Of a DNA stretch of 64,000 bases, positions 26,387 through 37,542 are shown in pieces. Position 1 is the stretch's first letter. Each line of letters opens with the position of its first letter. The notes below the pieces were generated by a model. That model ran no database searches, had not been told where the DNA came from, and saw only the letters and a program-made list of their open reading frames with translations. Both the position numbers and the translations under genes were made by a program. Location: NCBI GenBank assembly GCA_027604005.1, contig JADGJT010000023.1:12754-76753 (forward strand). The letters run 5' to 3'. The DNA is from Dinochytrium kinnereticum. Lineage: Eukaryota > Chytridiomycota > Chytridiomycetes > Chytridiales > Chytridiaceae.

Positions 26387-29273
26387 TTATTTGCCTTCAA
26401 CTTTTTTGTACAGATAATCAATTTCATCTGCAAACACCCTTCGTGCATCATGTCTGGGATAATGAATTAGAAAGAAGAAAAAAGGCAGGAGAGATCGGAT
26501 GCTTAAAATACCCACCTCTTTGTCTTAAAAGTAGGAGTCAGCAAACCGAGTTCCTCAAATGTCTTGCTTGAAAGAGCAATTGCCGAAGGAAGTTCGTATC
26601 GGGCCAATCCATTTTTTTTCCCTTCTTCTAAGATGCTTTTGTGGATTATCTGATTCACCTCAGAGTTAAGACATAGCTCCGAGAAACTCCCAGTCTTATT
26701 GTTCTGCTTCGCCCAGGGAAGGAGAACCGCCTCATCAGGGACGACGATCATAACGCAAGAAGACTTAAGGGAATCACCAAAGACAAAGGACTGGAGGACC
26801 CATTTCGTTTTGGTAAAGATCTCGACGCGTTCTGATATCCAAAGTGTCAGATCCCTAACTCGCTTTAATCTTACCTGGGCTGACGTATTCACCCTGCTGA
26901 AGCTTGAATTGAGCCTTAACGCGATCAATGACAGCCAAAGTGCCATCTGGATGAATCATTCCGACATCACCAGTGTGAAGCCATCCTCCCTCGTCCAATG
27001 CTTCAGCAGTCAACTCCGGGGATTTGTAGTAAGATTTCATTACAATATGGCCGCGAATGCAAATCTATAAAGAAGTCCGAATCAGCAAAAGCGGCTCATT
27101 AAATATGGAGCCTAACACCAACCTCTCCTCTAGGGTTCGGTTCATCAGTCGCGAAATAGTTCATGCTCGGAATATCGACTAATTTATACTCGCAAGTTGT
27201 GAAAGGCACGCCTATATTGAACAGATGAATGATAATTCGAGAGGGGGAAGACTATATAAACATATCATAGATCTGAAGCGAAAATGGGAAACCAAAAAGA
27301 ACTAACCAACATGAGGGAAGGTTCTGTAATCGCCCACAATTGTCACAAATCCGGAAGCGCAGCTTTCAGTCTGTCCGTAACCCTCTAAAACCTGACATCC
27401 CATAACGACGCGAAGGAAATCCAGAATCTCCGGAGAAATGGGGGCAGCTCCGGTTAACTATAGCCATGCTAGCTTAGTGGCTAATATTTCCAAAAAAAAA
27501 TACTACAGAAGAAAAAAAGCATACCATCATCCGAACATTCCCGCCCAAGCGAGCCTGAATTTTGGAAAAAACCAAACGATCCCAGATGCTATCTCTTGTA
27601 ACTCGACCAGCACGGACCTCAGCCAGCTTAGAGCGATAAGCGAATCCGAAAAGCCATTTTTTCAAGCCGCCAGACGATTCAACACCCTGCGTGACCTTAT
27701 CAAAAAGACGCGAGAGCAGTCGTGGGACAGTCGGGAAGAGTGTAGGGCGGAGCTCCAGAACGTCATCAAAAAGAAGCTCGGTTTTCCCGCGGTAGAATCC
27801 TATTTCGGCGCCACTGTTTCAAGAGCAAAAAAAAAGCGGCTTAATGAGAAGACAAGTTGGCTAGGAGGGAAACCAATACCAAGGATGTTACTTACAGCCA
27901 AGTTAAGGCATAAAACACAACACGCTCAAACATATGGCATAAGGGAAGGTAAGAGAGATGTCGGTCCTTATCATTCAACTTATGTGAATTCGGCAGAAGA
28001 TTTAAGAAGCCTGCACCTCCTGCCTGTTTTAAGATTTAAACATTATCAGGGATTTCGTTTTCTGTGTTTAGCTTCATCACATACCGCAATGTTAGCGTGA
28101 GTAACCTGTACTCCTTTTGGCACCCCGCTTGTTCCTAAGGCCATTGCTTTAGTAACATATCTATATCACACAAGGATAATCACCAGAAGTAAAGCAGATC
28201 TAAAACGTAGAGAAGGGACAATTAGAACCATCAAACAATCAATCAGATCTATTAGATTAAATTACCGTAGCAACATCTTCCGGAGAAGGGCGCGAATGGG
28301 GCTTCACATTTTCTTTTCCGGACCTATTTTATGGAATTAAGATGTCGAAAACCAATAAACGCATACTTTTTGATCTGATCAAAGGTGTAGAGCTGAATGT
28401 TCAACGCATCCGCAGACTGGCGATCACTTTCGGTAACAGCGTTGGGCCCTGCGATGATTATGAACTGATTTAAATCTGTGAGTTACGTTCTTAAGATAAA
28501 GATGGCTGCTTACACGAAGCTTGGGACAAGATCCCGCAATCTTAAGAACATCGGAGAGCTCTTCTGTGGTTGCCACTAGTGCAGACATCTCAGTGAAATT
28601 GATGACGAACTTCAAAGACTCGGAATCAAAAGTGGGGTACAAAGGCACCGAAACCAGCCCAAAAGTGGAGCAAGCGAAGTCAACAATCGTCCATTCAACG
28701 GAATTCTTCATCAAAATTCCCACGAGGTTGTGGGCGTCAGGATCTTCTCCTACTTGGTGAGTACCATCCTGGAAAGGCTTAACTCCACAAATATTTAGCA
28801 AGCCAGAGCCAAACTGGACAACGGACTCCTCAATTTGCTTGAAGGTCGTCCAGATGAAAGGCCCGCCTGATACTGAGCGGTAGCCAAGATAGTTTTTGGT
28901 GGCCCGGCGACGGAAGGAGTCCCAAATCATATCTTTACATTTACCAAATGATTAGGAGCGAGAGGAGCAGAACGCCCACACTCGCCTGCCTTTGGGTAAA
29001 ATACAGAGCAAACATTCAACGACCTGAACACTCACCGTAAGCAGTCTTAACATCCTTTGAAGGTGCATGCTGCAGCGGCATGCCATGCGGGGTGAGTTTG
29101 TTCCTGACAACAGCGGATTCGCCCTTGTTGCGGGTCCTGGAGATGTCGGCCTGATAGCGAATCTGGGATGGATGCACATCTGGCTGGCGGTTTCTCTGAA
29201 CAAGAACATATGAGAGAACTGCGACGGTCGTCGCGAGGAACAGCGAGAGGCTGTCTATAGTCAATGGACCCAT
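26387..29273 (-). CDS. Long-chain-fatty-acid--CoA ligase (acyl-CoA synthetase)
   Basis: Activates long-chain fatty acids to acyl-CoA with ATP. The start ATG 29273 gives an N-terminal membrane anchor ([18 protein letters not shown]), as in ER/outer-mitochondrial ACSL enzymes. Then come [33 protein letters not shown] and [34 protein letters not shown], both family signatures. The AMP-binding P-loop, [13 protein letters not shown], is assembled from three exons, one of them only 16 bases (28184-28199). Further motifs: GYGQTES-like segment read through 27340-27400, [23 protein letters not shown] (26930-27000) and the C-terminal hinge GEYVSPGKI. The last exon ends [18 protein letters not shown], stop at 26387-26389. 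Many short introns. Convergent with the flippase gene, 220 bases away. Symbols for the family include FAA1-4 and ACSL. Confidence 0.93.
28184..28199 (-). other. 16-nt microexon of the acyl-CoA synthetase gene
   Basis: Flanked by introns 28200-28264 (65 bases) and 28135-28183 (49 bases), both GT..AG. It encodes ICFTS and the first base of Gly, completing the AMP-binding motif between ATs upstream and TSGVPKG downstream. Without it the motif lacks its start. Confidence 0.8.
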
Positions 29274-29471
29274 TCGTGTATGTGTACGAAAAAGGAGGAC
29301 ACGAAGATTGTTGTAATTTCATACAAAAGGGATGTGATTTCAACCAGAAGCACCCAGAAACTAGCGGCCTACGGAGATCAAGGCTCTGGGAATATTAGGG
29401 CATTCCAGCGGGAATTTGATGACAAGATAGAGATGCTCATGTACACTAGGGAAGAGGAACCTGAAAAAAAA

Positions 29472-30850
29472 CTAACGAAATTGAAAGGCTGCGCTACCAA
29501 GCCTTGGATCTGGAGAGTGCTTCAGCAAGAGGTGCTGGAATTTTTCAGAGTTCTCGTGAAAGTAGAAGCCGGTGATCGTGTCGGTCGATTTTTGATAGGC
29601 GACTGCATGTGTATGTAGGGAGAGACGCATAAGGAAGGGAGGTGAGTGGCGACAGCGGCGTAATATCGGTTCAGGCAAAAGGACCTACTATAATAGAAGC
29701 CGGCAAAGGACGCCCCGCTTATATTTTTGATGCGGTGATCTGGGACCAAAAAGTGTTCCTAAAAGAAATCAATGCCAGCCATATTTAAGCAAATTACCTT
29801 CCATCTCATGAAGATCACATCACTTCGTTGGTAGTCAGGGCCCTGGGAGTCATCACAGTAATGTGAGGCAAACTCTTCGAAAGCGGGAAATTGAGACTGA
29901 ACGAGATGTCGTTACAAACTAAACATCAACTAACAATAGGAAAAAGACAAAAAAAAATCGCCTACCCAATGCTCTCGATCAGTTATCTCATTTGCACCCC
30001 ACTTTTTTGTTAAAAAGCCATGGCGGGGACCAACAATTTCGGCTTCGAAGAATGTACATAAATCAGGCCAATCCTAAAGAAAGCCATTAAACATCTTCTA
30101 CTCTGAATGTAAGCTCCCTCACTTCTGTAAGCCCTTTGATATTTAAATAACCACAGAGAAACGATGCCCGTAAATCGACATACTAATGGTGTAAGTAGCA
30201 CAGTAAGCGAATAGCTAGCGTTATGTGGAAAAGAAGTGAAGGGCATCGAGACGTACTTGTAATTCTACAGTGACCTCGTAAGCTGATCTTCCACTCTTTT
30301 GCTCACCCACAAATTTACTTCCTGCGAAGAGGCTGGGAATGTTTGATCAATACCAACGTAGAATAGGGTTATGATGCATGCAGACCGAACGGTTAAAATA
30401 CTGTCCATTCACTCAAAAGGCGAATAAAAAGACATATGCCTCCCTCGGTATGAAAGCAGTAGGGAGAAGGGTTCTGGATGGACGCAGCCTACCTTGCGCA
30501 CTCCTGCTTCCTCTCAGGCATCTGCAGCTTATCTGCGCAGGTCCCCTTTTTCGAGGCAGAGGGTTCATAGCCAGGGACGTCGGTGGGTAATGTTGTTCCA
30601 GGCATCTCTCGGCGCTGCTGCTGCAGTGGTAGGGCAGGAGGGGTGACAGAGTCGACGGCCTGAGGCGAAGCAGAACGTCGCTTGCTGGTGGTGCGGGCAA
30701 TTTTATACGAAGTAACACAGGTGGAAGGTCCAGTTCGGCGTCGGAAATGGAGGTAATGGCTTCGGCGTCCTCGGCAGAGATGGACTCGGGAGGTGGGAAT
30801 CTGCACAGGGAGGATGCGGGCGCAGAAGCTGCGGCTCCCGAAGGCGTCAT
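29472..30850 (-). CDS. GID4: GID4/VID24: substrate receptor of the GID/CTLH ubiquitin ligase
   Basis: GID4 recognises N-terminal Pro (Pro/N-degron) substrates for the GID/CTLH E3 ligase, for example gluconeogenic enzymes in yeast. The spliced exons give the family beta-barrel in order: GSKFVGEQKSGRSAYEVTVELQ (about 30265-30330), YVDLRASFLCGYLNIKGLTE (30125-30185), DWPDLCTFFEAEIVGPRHGFLTKKW (about 29995-30075), FPAFEEFASHYCDD and DVIFMRWK (29800-29890), EHFLVPDHRIKNISGASFAGFYY (29690-29760) and a last exon TGFYFHENSEKFQHLLLKH to the stop at 29472. These match human GID4 closely. The intron between GLTE and DWPDL is 50 bases. The N-terminus is uncertain: the frame opens at ATG 30850, overlapping REV3 on the other strand, but an in-frame ATG at 30568 would avoid the overlap and keep the whole domain. 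Confidence 0.9.
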
Positions 30851-33800
30851 ATCTGTTCGAATCGTCTCTCTGGATTACTACATGGCAAAGCCTGATCCCC
30901 ATTTGGACTGCATGGCAATGAGCTTGAGGTCTGCTCCCCCACAGCAGCAGCATGCGAATATAAGCAATGAAGAAGAATATCTGGTACCCACTATCCGCAT
31001 ATTTGGATCAACCCGCCATGGCCAGAAAGCTTGTCTCCACGTTCACCAGGTTTGATGTTCGTTTCGGATGACGGAGAGTAATTTTCGGCACAATCGCCGT
31101 TCCAGCTCTACCCATACTTTTACATACCCTATGACGGTTCTATGGAAAAAACTGATCGTCGGTATCCTATTTCTTGCCATCATTATGCTGTAGCTGATGC
31201 CAATATCCTTGTTTTTGGCGTGTTGTAGTTGACGAATACATTGCAAAGCTCAGAAGCAGCTTGAACCATGCCATGAATCTGGCAAGGGGTATGAGCTCGA
31301 AGAATTCAAAACCCAAGGCGTTTGTTGCTGCCATATTGCCTATCAAGGGAATTCCATTTTACGGGTATCACGTTGGATATCACTACTTCCTGAAGATTTA
31401 TTTATATCCTTTTCTATCTGTGTTTCCACAACCCCTTTCAGACACGCAGCCTTTCACCTCTTTTCTCTTTTACCGACATTAACATGGTTTTTGTCCTATT
31501 CTGGAGCACATATAATCCAGCCGATGTTAAAAAGACAGCTGCCATCTTAGCCTCTGGTGGAGTAATGAACAGAAAGTTTCAGGCTTTCGAGGCTCATATT
31601 CCATATCTAGCTCAGTTCTTTATAGACTTTAATCTGTTGGGTATGGATTTTATCGACCTGGCAGATGTCCGATTCCGCTTGCCACTGCTGTGTAAGTTTA
31701 GTCGTATTTTTTTCCCTTCTTCCTCAACATAATTCACTTTACATAGTAAAGCGGGTCATCTACCAGAAGCGAGTACCGGCCTTACATTTTACGGATGAGA
31801 GTGTAGCTGAATCTTTGAAATGGCCCACTTCAAGTAAAATTCGCCGTCAAAGTTGGAGCGAGCTTGAGATGGATTGCTGGCCGATAGATATTCTTAATCG
31901 AGCAAGAATTTCTGAACGTCCAACTACTGCCTTAATTCGGGGGAATCAAGGGGATACTAACGTAAGAATTGTCCCATCTTTAGCGTCTTTATGGAAGGTA
32001 TAGCTACGAGTGTCTACATTTGCTCACTTACTCAAGGAAGAGGAAAAAAGACATAGAAAGCAAGGAGGAAACGGAATATTAGTGAAGCCCGACGAAGATG
32101 AGAGAAATAGTTCGTTTGAGCCATGGTTTAATCAAAGCCGCGACAGGGATGCGATTCGAAAGGTCCTTATCGAACGGGAAATGGATGAGCTACGGTCTCA
32201 ATCATATCTTAGCCAAGTATCTTCGTTGGTTAATGATGGTGTAATGACTGCCTTTCAATCGATTATCTACCTATCAATGCCTGAAACCAGAAGCAAGAGA
32301 GTCGAAGATGTGAGCCAGATAGCATAATAGAAGCACTCACTAAGTTATATTTTCAAGAAGAGCACAGAAGTAGTAGATAAAGTTGTAGATGAGGAAATCA
32401 TACATGTATTCAGTACCATATCGTTAAAAGCGCTCAGTTCTTGTGTAGTCTCAGATGTCGATGATGGAAGATGAAGAGTTCAACTATTTTGAGGAGACGG
32501 ATGCTCATGATGAAGAATCCGGGCATCTTCTTCCAAATCTTAAAAAAGGGAAACAGAAGAATAATGGCCCTGCTCAAGATACCGTAGACATCGAGGATTT
32601 TGTGAAGGTATATGATTATTCTCTTGTCAGCTCATACGAATAGTACGTGAAGGACCCGTCTTTCAACCTTGCAGAGGATCCTCTTATGTACACGTCGTCC
32701 CAAGTTGAAGAGCCATTCGATATATCCGAAATGCTTTTGCAAATTGAGCGCAGAGAACGAGATCATGGTAAAGGACCGTCGACAACTAAACTTGGATCAA
32801 CCTCAAAGGATATTCCGCAATTGGATGGAGCAGTAGGCGGGTCCAGTTCAACTAAGCGAAAGCGAAAGAGGCCGCCTGAAGAGATGAGCTTTAGATCGTC
32901 ACGGAAGGAGCAGAGATTTTTCAAATTTGAGGTGCAAGGTTCTAAACACAGATCACGAAATGCAGATGTACGGGAAGCCGAATTAAATCGGCCCATAGAA
33001 AATCCCCAAAATCTTGCTTTCATGAGCAGTATTCAAGATTTATGGTCACCCGATCGTGATAACGAGGAATATCTGACAGATTTTGGGGCGGTGCCGGATC
33101 CACAAAGCCCAACCGATTTCCGTGTCTCATATCCTCGCAAAGTCGATCAACCTCGACTTAATACCTCAACTGTTCAAAGCACAAAGCCAGCATATTCTTC
33201 TATCACCCCACATAACGTTACATTTTCAGATAACCCCCCGCATGTGGCTCCGAATTCACCGGAATTTATCACTGACACACCACCGAGCAGTCAAGAGCCC
33301 AATTCACAACCCATTATAACCCCACCGAAAGTGCTCATTCCAAACACCTTTAAACTAGCGAAACGTCCTCCATCCGCCAAGCATCTCCTTGAAACGTTAA
33401 AAATGCACGGACTTCCCGAAGTTATCTATCGTCAGCCTTTCTTCTCGGATCCGACAGATTGCCCGAACAAGATCCGAGAATTCGCCGGTCGTGTCTTTGA
33501 TTACCGAAATGTAGAAGATCCTAAAACTAGTCAGCCAGAGGTGGTTCGACATTATAATCGGTCAGGTAGATTTTATCCTTGATCTAAATTTGGGATTGAC
33601 GTGATTTAAACCAGCCGATCCATGGAAGCCACGTATATGGACGCCTTTATTACTTCCACCGACAAGGCATCGAATAAACGAATGGCTCAAAGATAACCCA
33701 CGGATACCTACGTTGAGCTATCTTGAACGTATCTCTCACAAGTCATCACAGGTAAAAAGATAACCCGGAACCCTTTATTGAATTTTCTAGATTGAGGGAC

Positions 33801-36800
33801 CTACTCCAGCGAATAAACATGGTTTCAAGTACAGCCAAATACAGACTGATGCTTTGCGGCACGAGATGGAACATTTAACCATTTTAAGTCTAGAAGTTTT
33901 TGGTAATCTATATCAATTTTTGTGGTAGTATCTAATTATTGAAAAAGCGCTATCACAGGAAGATTACCTTCCAAATCCCGAAACGGATCCAATTTCATGT
34001 GTTTTTTATTGCTTCGTCACAGAAGAACCGCTAACTTTGAAGCCACAGGGCTTTCGGCCAGGGTAATTATCATGCTCAAAATATTTATTGATGTTTTGCG
34101 TTAAGCTATCATTGTGGGATGATTACCTCTGAAGATACTGATGTTCATCGAACTGGCGTTCCACGTAAGAGAGCAGTCAATAATTATCTTCTTCTTTTTT
34201 CCCTTTTCCCCCCCTCACAGTCTGAATACAAAATACATATAGTGTTGAAAGAATCAATTTCAAAATGCTTATGTCTTTTTTTAGGAGATATTATCGTGGA
34301 TGTAGAAGAGAACGAGAAGAAACTCTTTGAGAAGCTAATAGACCGCGTGAGGCTCTACGATCCCGACATCTTGACAGGATATGAAATTCACAATTCATCT
34401 TGGGGTTACATCTGCGAAAGGGCACAGAAAGCTTATGGTATAATTCCTTATCTCTTTTCTCTTATAATGCACGTAGTAATATGGGGTAATAAGGCGTGGA
34501 TTTTCTCGAGTGTCTTGCCCGAGTCTCGACCGCTGCAAACTTCAAAATGGACCGTGAGGACAACCCGTATGGGTATACAAATCATTCTGCTCTGTCTACG
34601 TCAGGGCGGATATTTCTCAATACGTGGCGGCTAATGAGGGCGGAATTTACCTTGACTAGTTATACAATCGAGAATGTTGTCTTTCACGCGTTACATGAAA
34701 GGTTTTACCACTTTAGATTTATTTTTACTATTTTACTTTATTTTGGCTGAATGGGTTAGGATACCTCATTTCGACTCCAATGACCTTTGCCGGTGGTATC
34801 GTTTGGGTAACCTCTTTCGCTGGAGAGTCGTCAACTATTTTCTATCCCGTGTTCAGTTCAATGTTATGCTGCTCGAGGACACGAGTCTTATCAGTAGAAC
34901 CTGGTGAATTGCATCTATACTTATTTCCAAACTAACAACCCGCAAGCGAATTTGCTCGAGTGTATGGAATGGATTTTTACTCAGTCCTTTGGCGTGGATC
35001 TCAATTCAGAGTGGAATCCATCCTTGCTAGGATCACCCGGCCTGAAAACTTTGTCATGTTTACGCCGACCCCCGAGCAGGTTTTATATTACCAATCTCTG
35101 AACGTTACTTATTTTTTTTGTAGATTCGAAATATGAGATCTGTGGACTGCCTGCCATTGATATTGGAGCCAAAATCTAGGCTATATACGGATCCAGTGCT
35201 CGTCCATGATTATCAGTCGCTGTATCCATCAGTAATGATTGCGTATAATTATTGGTAGGGGTTATTACGGGTTACGTATATTTGATGTAATACTCACTTG
35301 CTTTTCAGCTACAGCACATGCATTGGACGCGTTTCGAATGTTGGAAAGAAGGCAACATTGGGGGTGCACGATAGTTTTGAGGTTCCTTTAGAGATTATCC
35401 AGGTCCTTCAGGACGATTTGATAAGTGAGATTTTTTTGTATCAGCACAGGCATCTGGCTTATTCCCATCAAAAGTTTCTCCAAACGGAGTAATATTCGTT
35501 AAGCCACATATTCGAAAGGGTACTCTGGGTCGCTTGCTTACAGAGTTCTTGGACACAAGAGTTATGGTGAAAGACGCCATGAAAAGATGTAAAGGGCAGA
35601 AGGTATGTAATCGAAACCTTCATGATCAGGCTTAGACGACCCAAAAAGGCTTTACTTCGTATTCTGGATGCTCGGCAACTTTCTCTCAAACTCCTTGCAA
35701 ACGTGACTTACGGATACGCCGGCGCTAGCTTTTCGGGGAGGATGCCCTGCTCAGATATTGCGGACTCTATCGTCCAAACAGGTCGTTGCCTTTTGGAAAG
35801 GGTAAGTCACGGACTTGCTATTTATTCTAATTCAAAAACCGTCAGGCGATGCTGGTGGTCCAACGAAATTTCTCAACTGAGGCTCATGTCATATACGGCG
35901 ATACGGACAGCATGTTCACGATCATCCCTGGAGCTTCTAAAGAGACTGCGTTCCGTCTTGGGAAGACAATTACAAAGGAGGTCACCCGTCTCACCCCCCA
36001 CCCTGTTAAATTAAAGTTTGAGAAGGTTGGAATTTTGCTTTTTATGAACCATGCCAGTAAACAATCTATGAATTTAGGTTTACCTTCCCTGCATTTTGCA
36101 GACCAAGAAGCGCTATGTGGGATTTATGTTTGAGCACCTGGAGGATTCTAAGCCGACTTTTGACGCGAAGGGAATTGAGACTGTTAGAAGGGACGGGTGT
36201 CCGGCTGTTGCGAAGATTGTCGAGGCGTCCTTAAAGTGAGACATATTCGTTTTGAGTCAGTTTCTTCTGATTCCTAACCATAATCTCAAGAATCCTTTTT
36301 CGGTCCAAAGATCTTTCGGAGCTAAAATCCTACCTTCTCGGTCAATGGACGAAAATCCTTGAAGATAAAGTCTCCTACCGAGATTTCATCATCGCTACAG
36401 AAGTTCGCATGGGTCATTATAAGTGCGTTATGATTATCTCGAACACGTCTAATTCACTTGGTAAAAAATAGAAACCTCCCTCCTGGCGCAGCGTTGAGCA
36501 AGAGAAAGATGAACCAAGATGTCCGGTCAGAGCCTCAATATAACGAAAGGGTGCCATATATTATTGTACATGGGGGCCCGAATTCGACATTGGCGCAGCA
36601 AGCTGTCAGCCCAGAGGATATCGCAAACGACAGGCAAAAACATAGTTCAGAAGCAAACTTACTGACCAATAATCCCTCCGCTGAAAAAAAAAAAGATCGC
36701 TTCGACTACATGGAGAGTACTACATCAAGCAAAAGATCATCCCGGCTCTTGACCGTATCTTCAAGCTGATAGGAATTGGTATTGTTTTCTTTATCCAGGT

Positions 36801-37309
36801 TTCGTTTTCTCATTTCTCGGGTTGATCAGATATAATGGCATGGTTCAAAGAGATGCCCAAAGTCAATCGATCTCGTGAAGGCATAGCATTCTTCGCCACA
36901 AAAGGTGGGCTTGGAGGTGGAAGGGTAGCCACCATGGAAAAATTCTACGCATCCTCTCTCTGCATCATTTGCAACAAGAAGAACGCGTCAAAAGGTTCGA
37001 CCAAATTCAATCCAATCTATCCCCACGATTCAACTAACCCCTTCCCCACAAGGAATTTGCGATGATTGCCGAAGTAACCCGGTAATGTCAAGCTACAGCC
37101 TTTCGTCAAGCCTGTCAAAGGTTGAGAAGGTGTACGCGAATTTGTTGGATATTTGCAGAAGCTGCACTGGACATTCGACCGCGATGGATGGGGAGGTGCT
37201 GTGTTCGTCGATTGATTGCCCGGTTTATTTTTCGAGAGTGAGGGGGTTACATACTGCACGTGGGATGACATCGGTGTTTGCGGATGCGTTGAGGCAGTTG
37301 GAGGATTAA
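30747..37309 (+). CDS. REV3: DNA polymerase zeta catalytic subunit REV3
   Basis: B-family polymerase for translesion synthesis, acting with REV7. Many short introns (at least twenty). N-terminal domain: ISVRIVSLDYYMAKPDP (30850-30900), then PYFYIPYD, KAFVAAILPIKGIPFYGYH, and FFIDFNLLGMDFIDLADVRFR. A Ser/Pro-rich middle (32450-33590) is much shorter than in human REV3. Then LTILSLEVF, DPDILTGYEIHNSSWGYI (34350-34405), and the polymerase motifs DYQSLYPSVM (motif A, from 35207), KLLANVTYGYAGASFSGRM (motif B, about 35690) and YGDTDS (motif C, 35893-35910), followed by KKRYVGFMFEHL. The C-terminus has CysA (CIICNKK...CDDC, 36960-37075) and CysB (CRSC...CSSIDCP, 37157-37225), the latter the iron-sulphur site that binds accessory subunits in relatives. 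All catalytic acids are present. Start 30747 is the first ATG in frame; a later start is possible. Confidence 0.93.
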
Positions 37310-37542
37310 AGAAGCAAACAATAAAAATAACATAAAAAGCAAAGAAGAAGAAGAAGAAGGGCAATCAATCGGATTCTCTCTCTCTCTTTTTTTTTGTTGC
37401 TACATATATTTATTATATTCAGTCCTCAAACAATAAATTCATATGAGGCATCCAGCCACAGAAATTATTAACCACCATATGAACTACAAACGCAATGAAA
37501 AAAAATAGCAAATCACATGCAACACTCCCCTCCCCACATTCA

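Noticed and set aside
27438..28100. A 220-codon plus-strand open frame
   Set aside because: It lies antisense to exons of the acyl-CoA synthetase, whose minus-strand motifs are clear; the plus-strand frame has no domain and is Lys/Arg-rich by shadow composition.
29995..30185. A 19-base intron in GID4
   Set aside because: First reading suggested GTTTAATGGCTTTCTTTAG as an intron, but a GTGAGG donor 31 bases earlier gives a normal 50-base intron and a better match to GID4.
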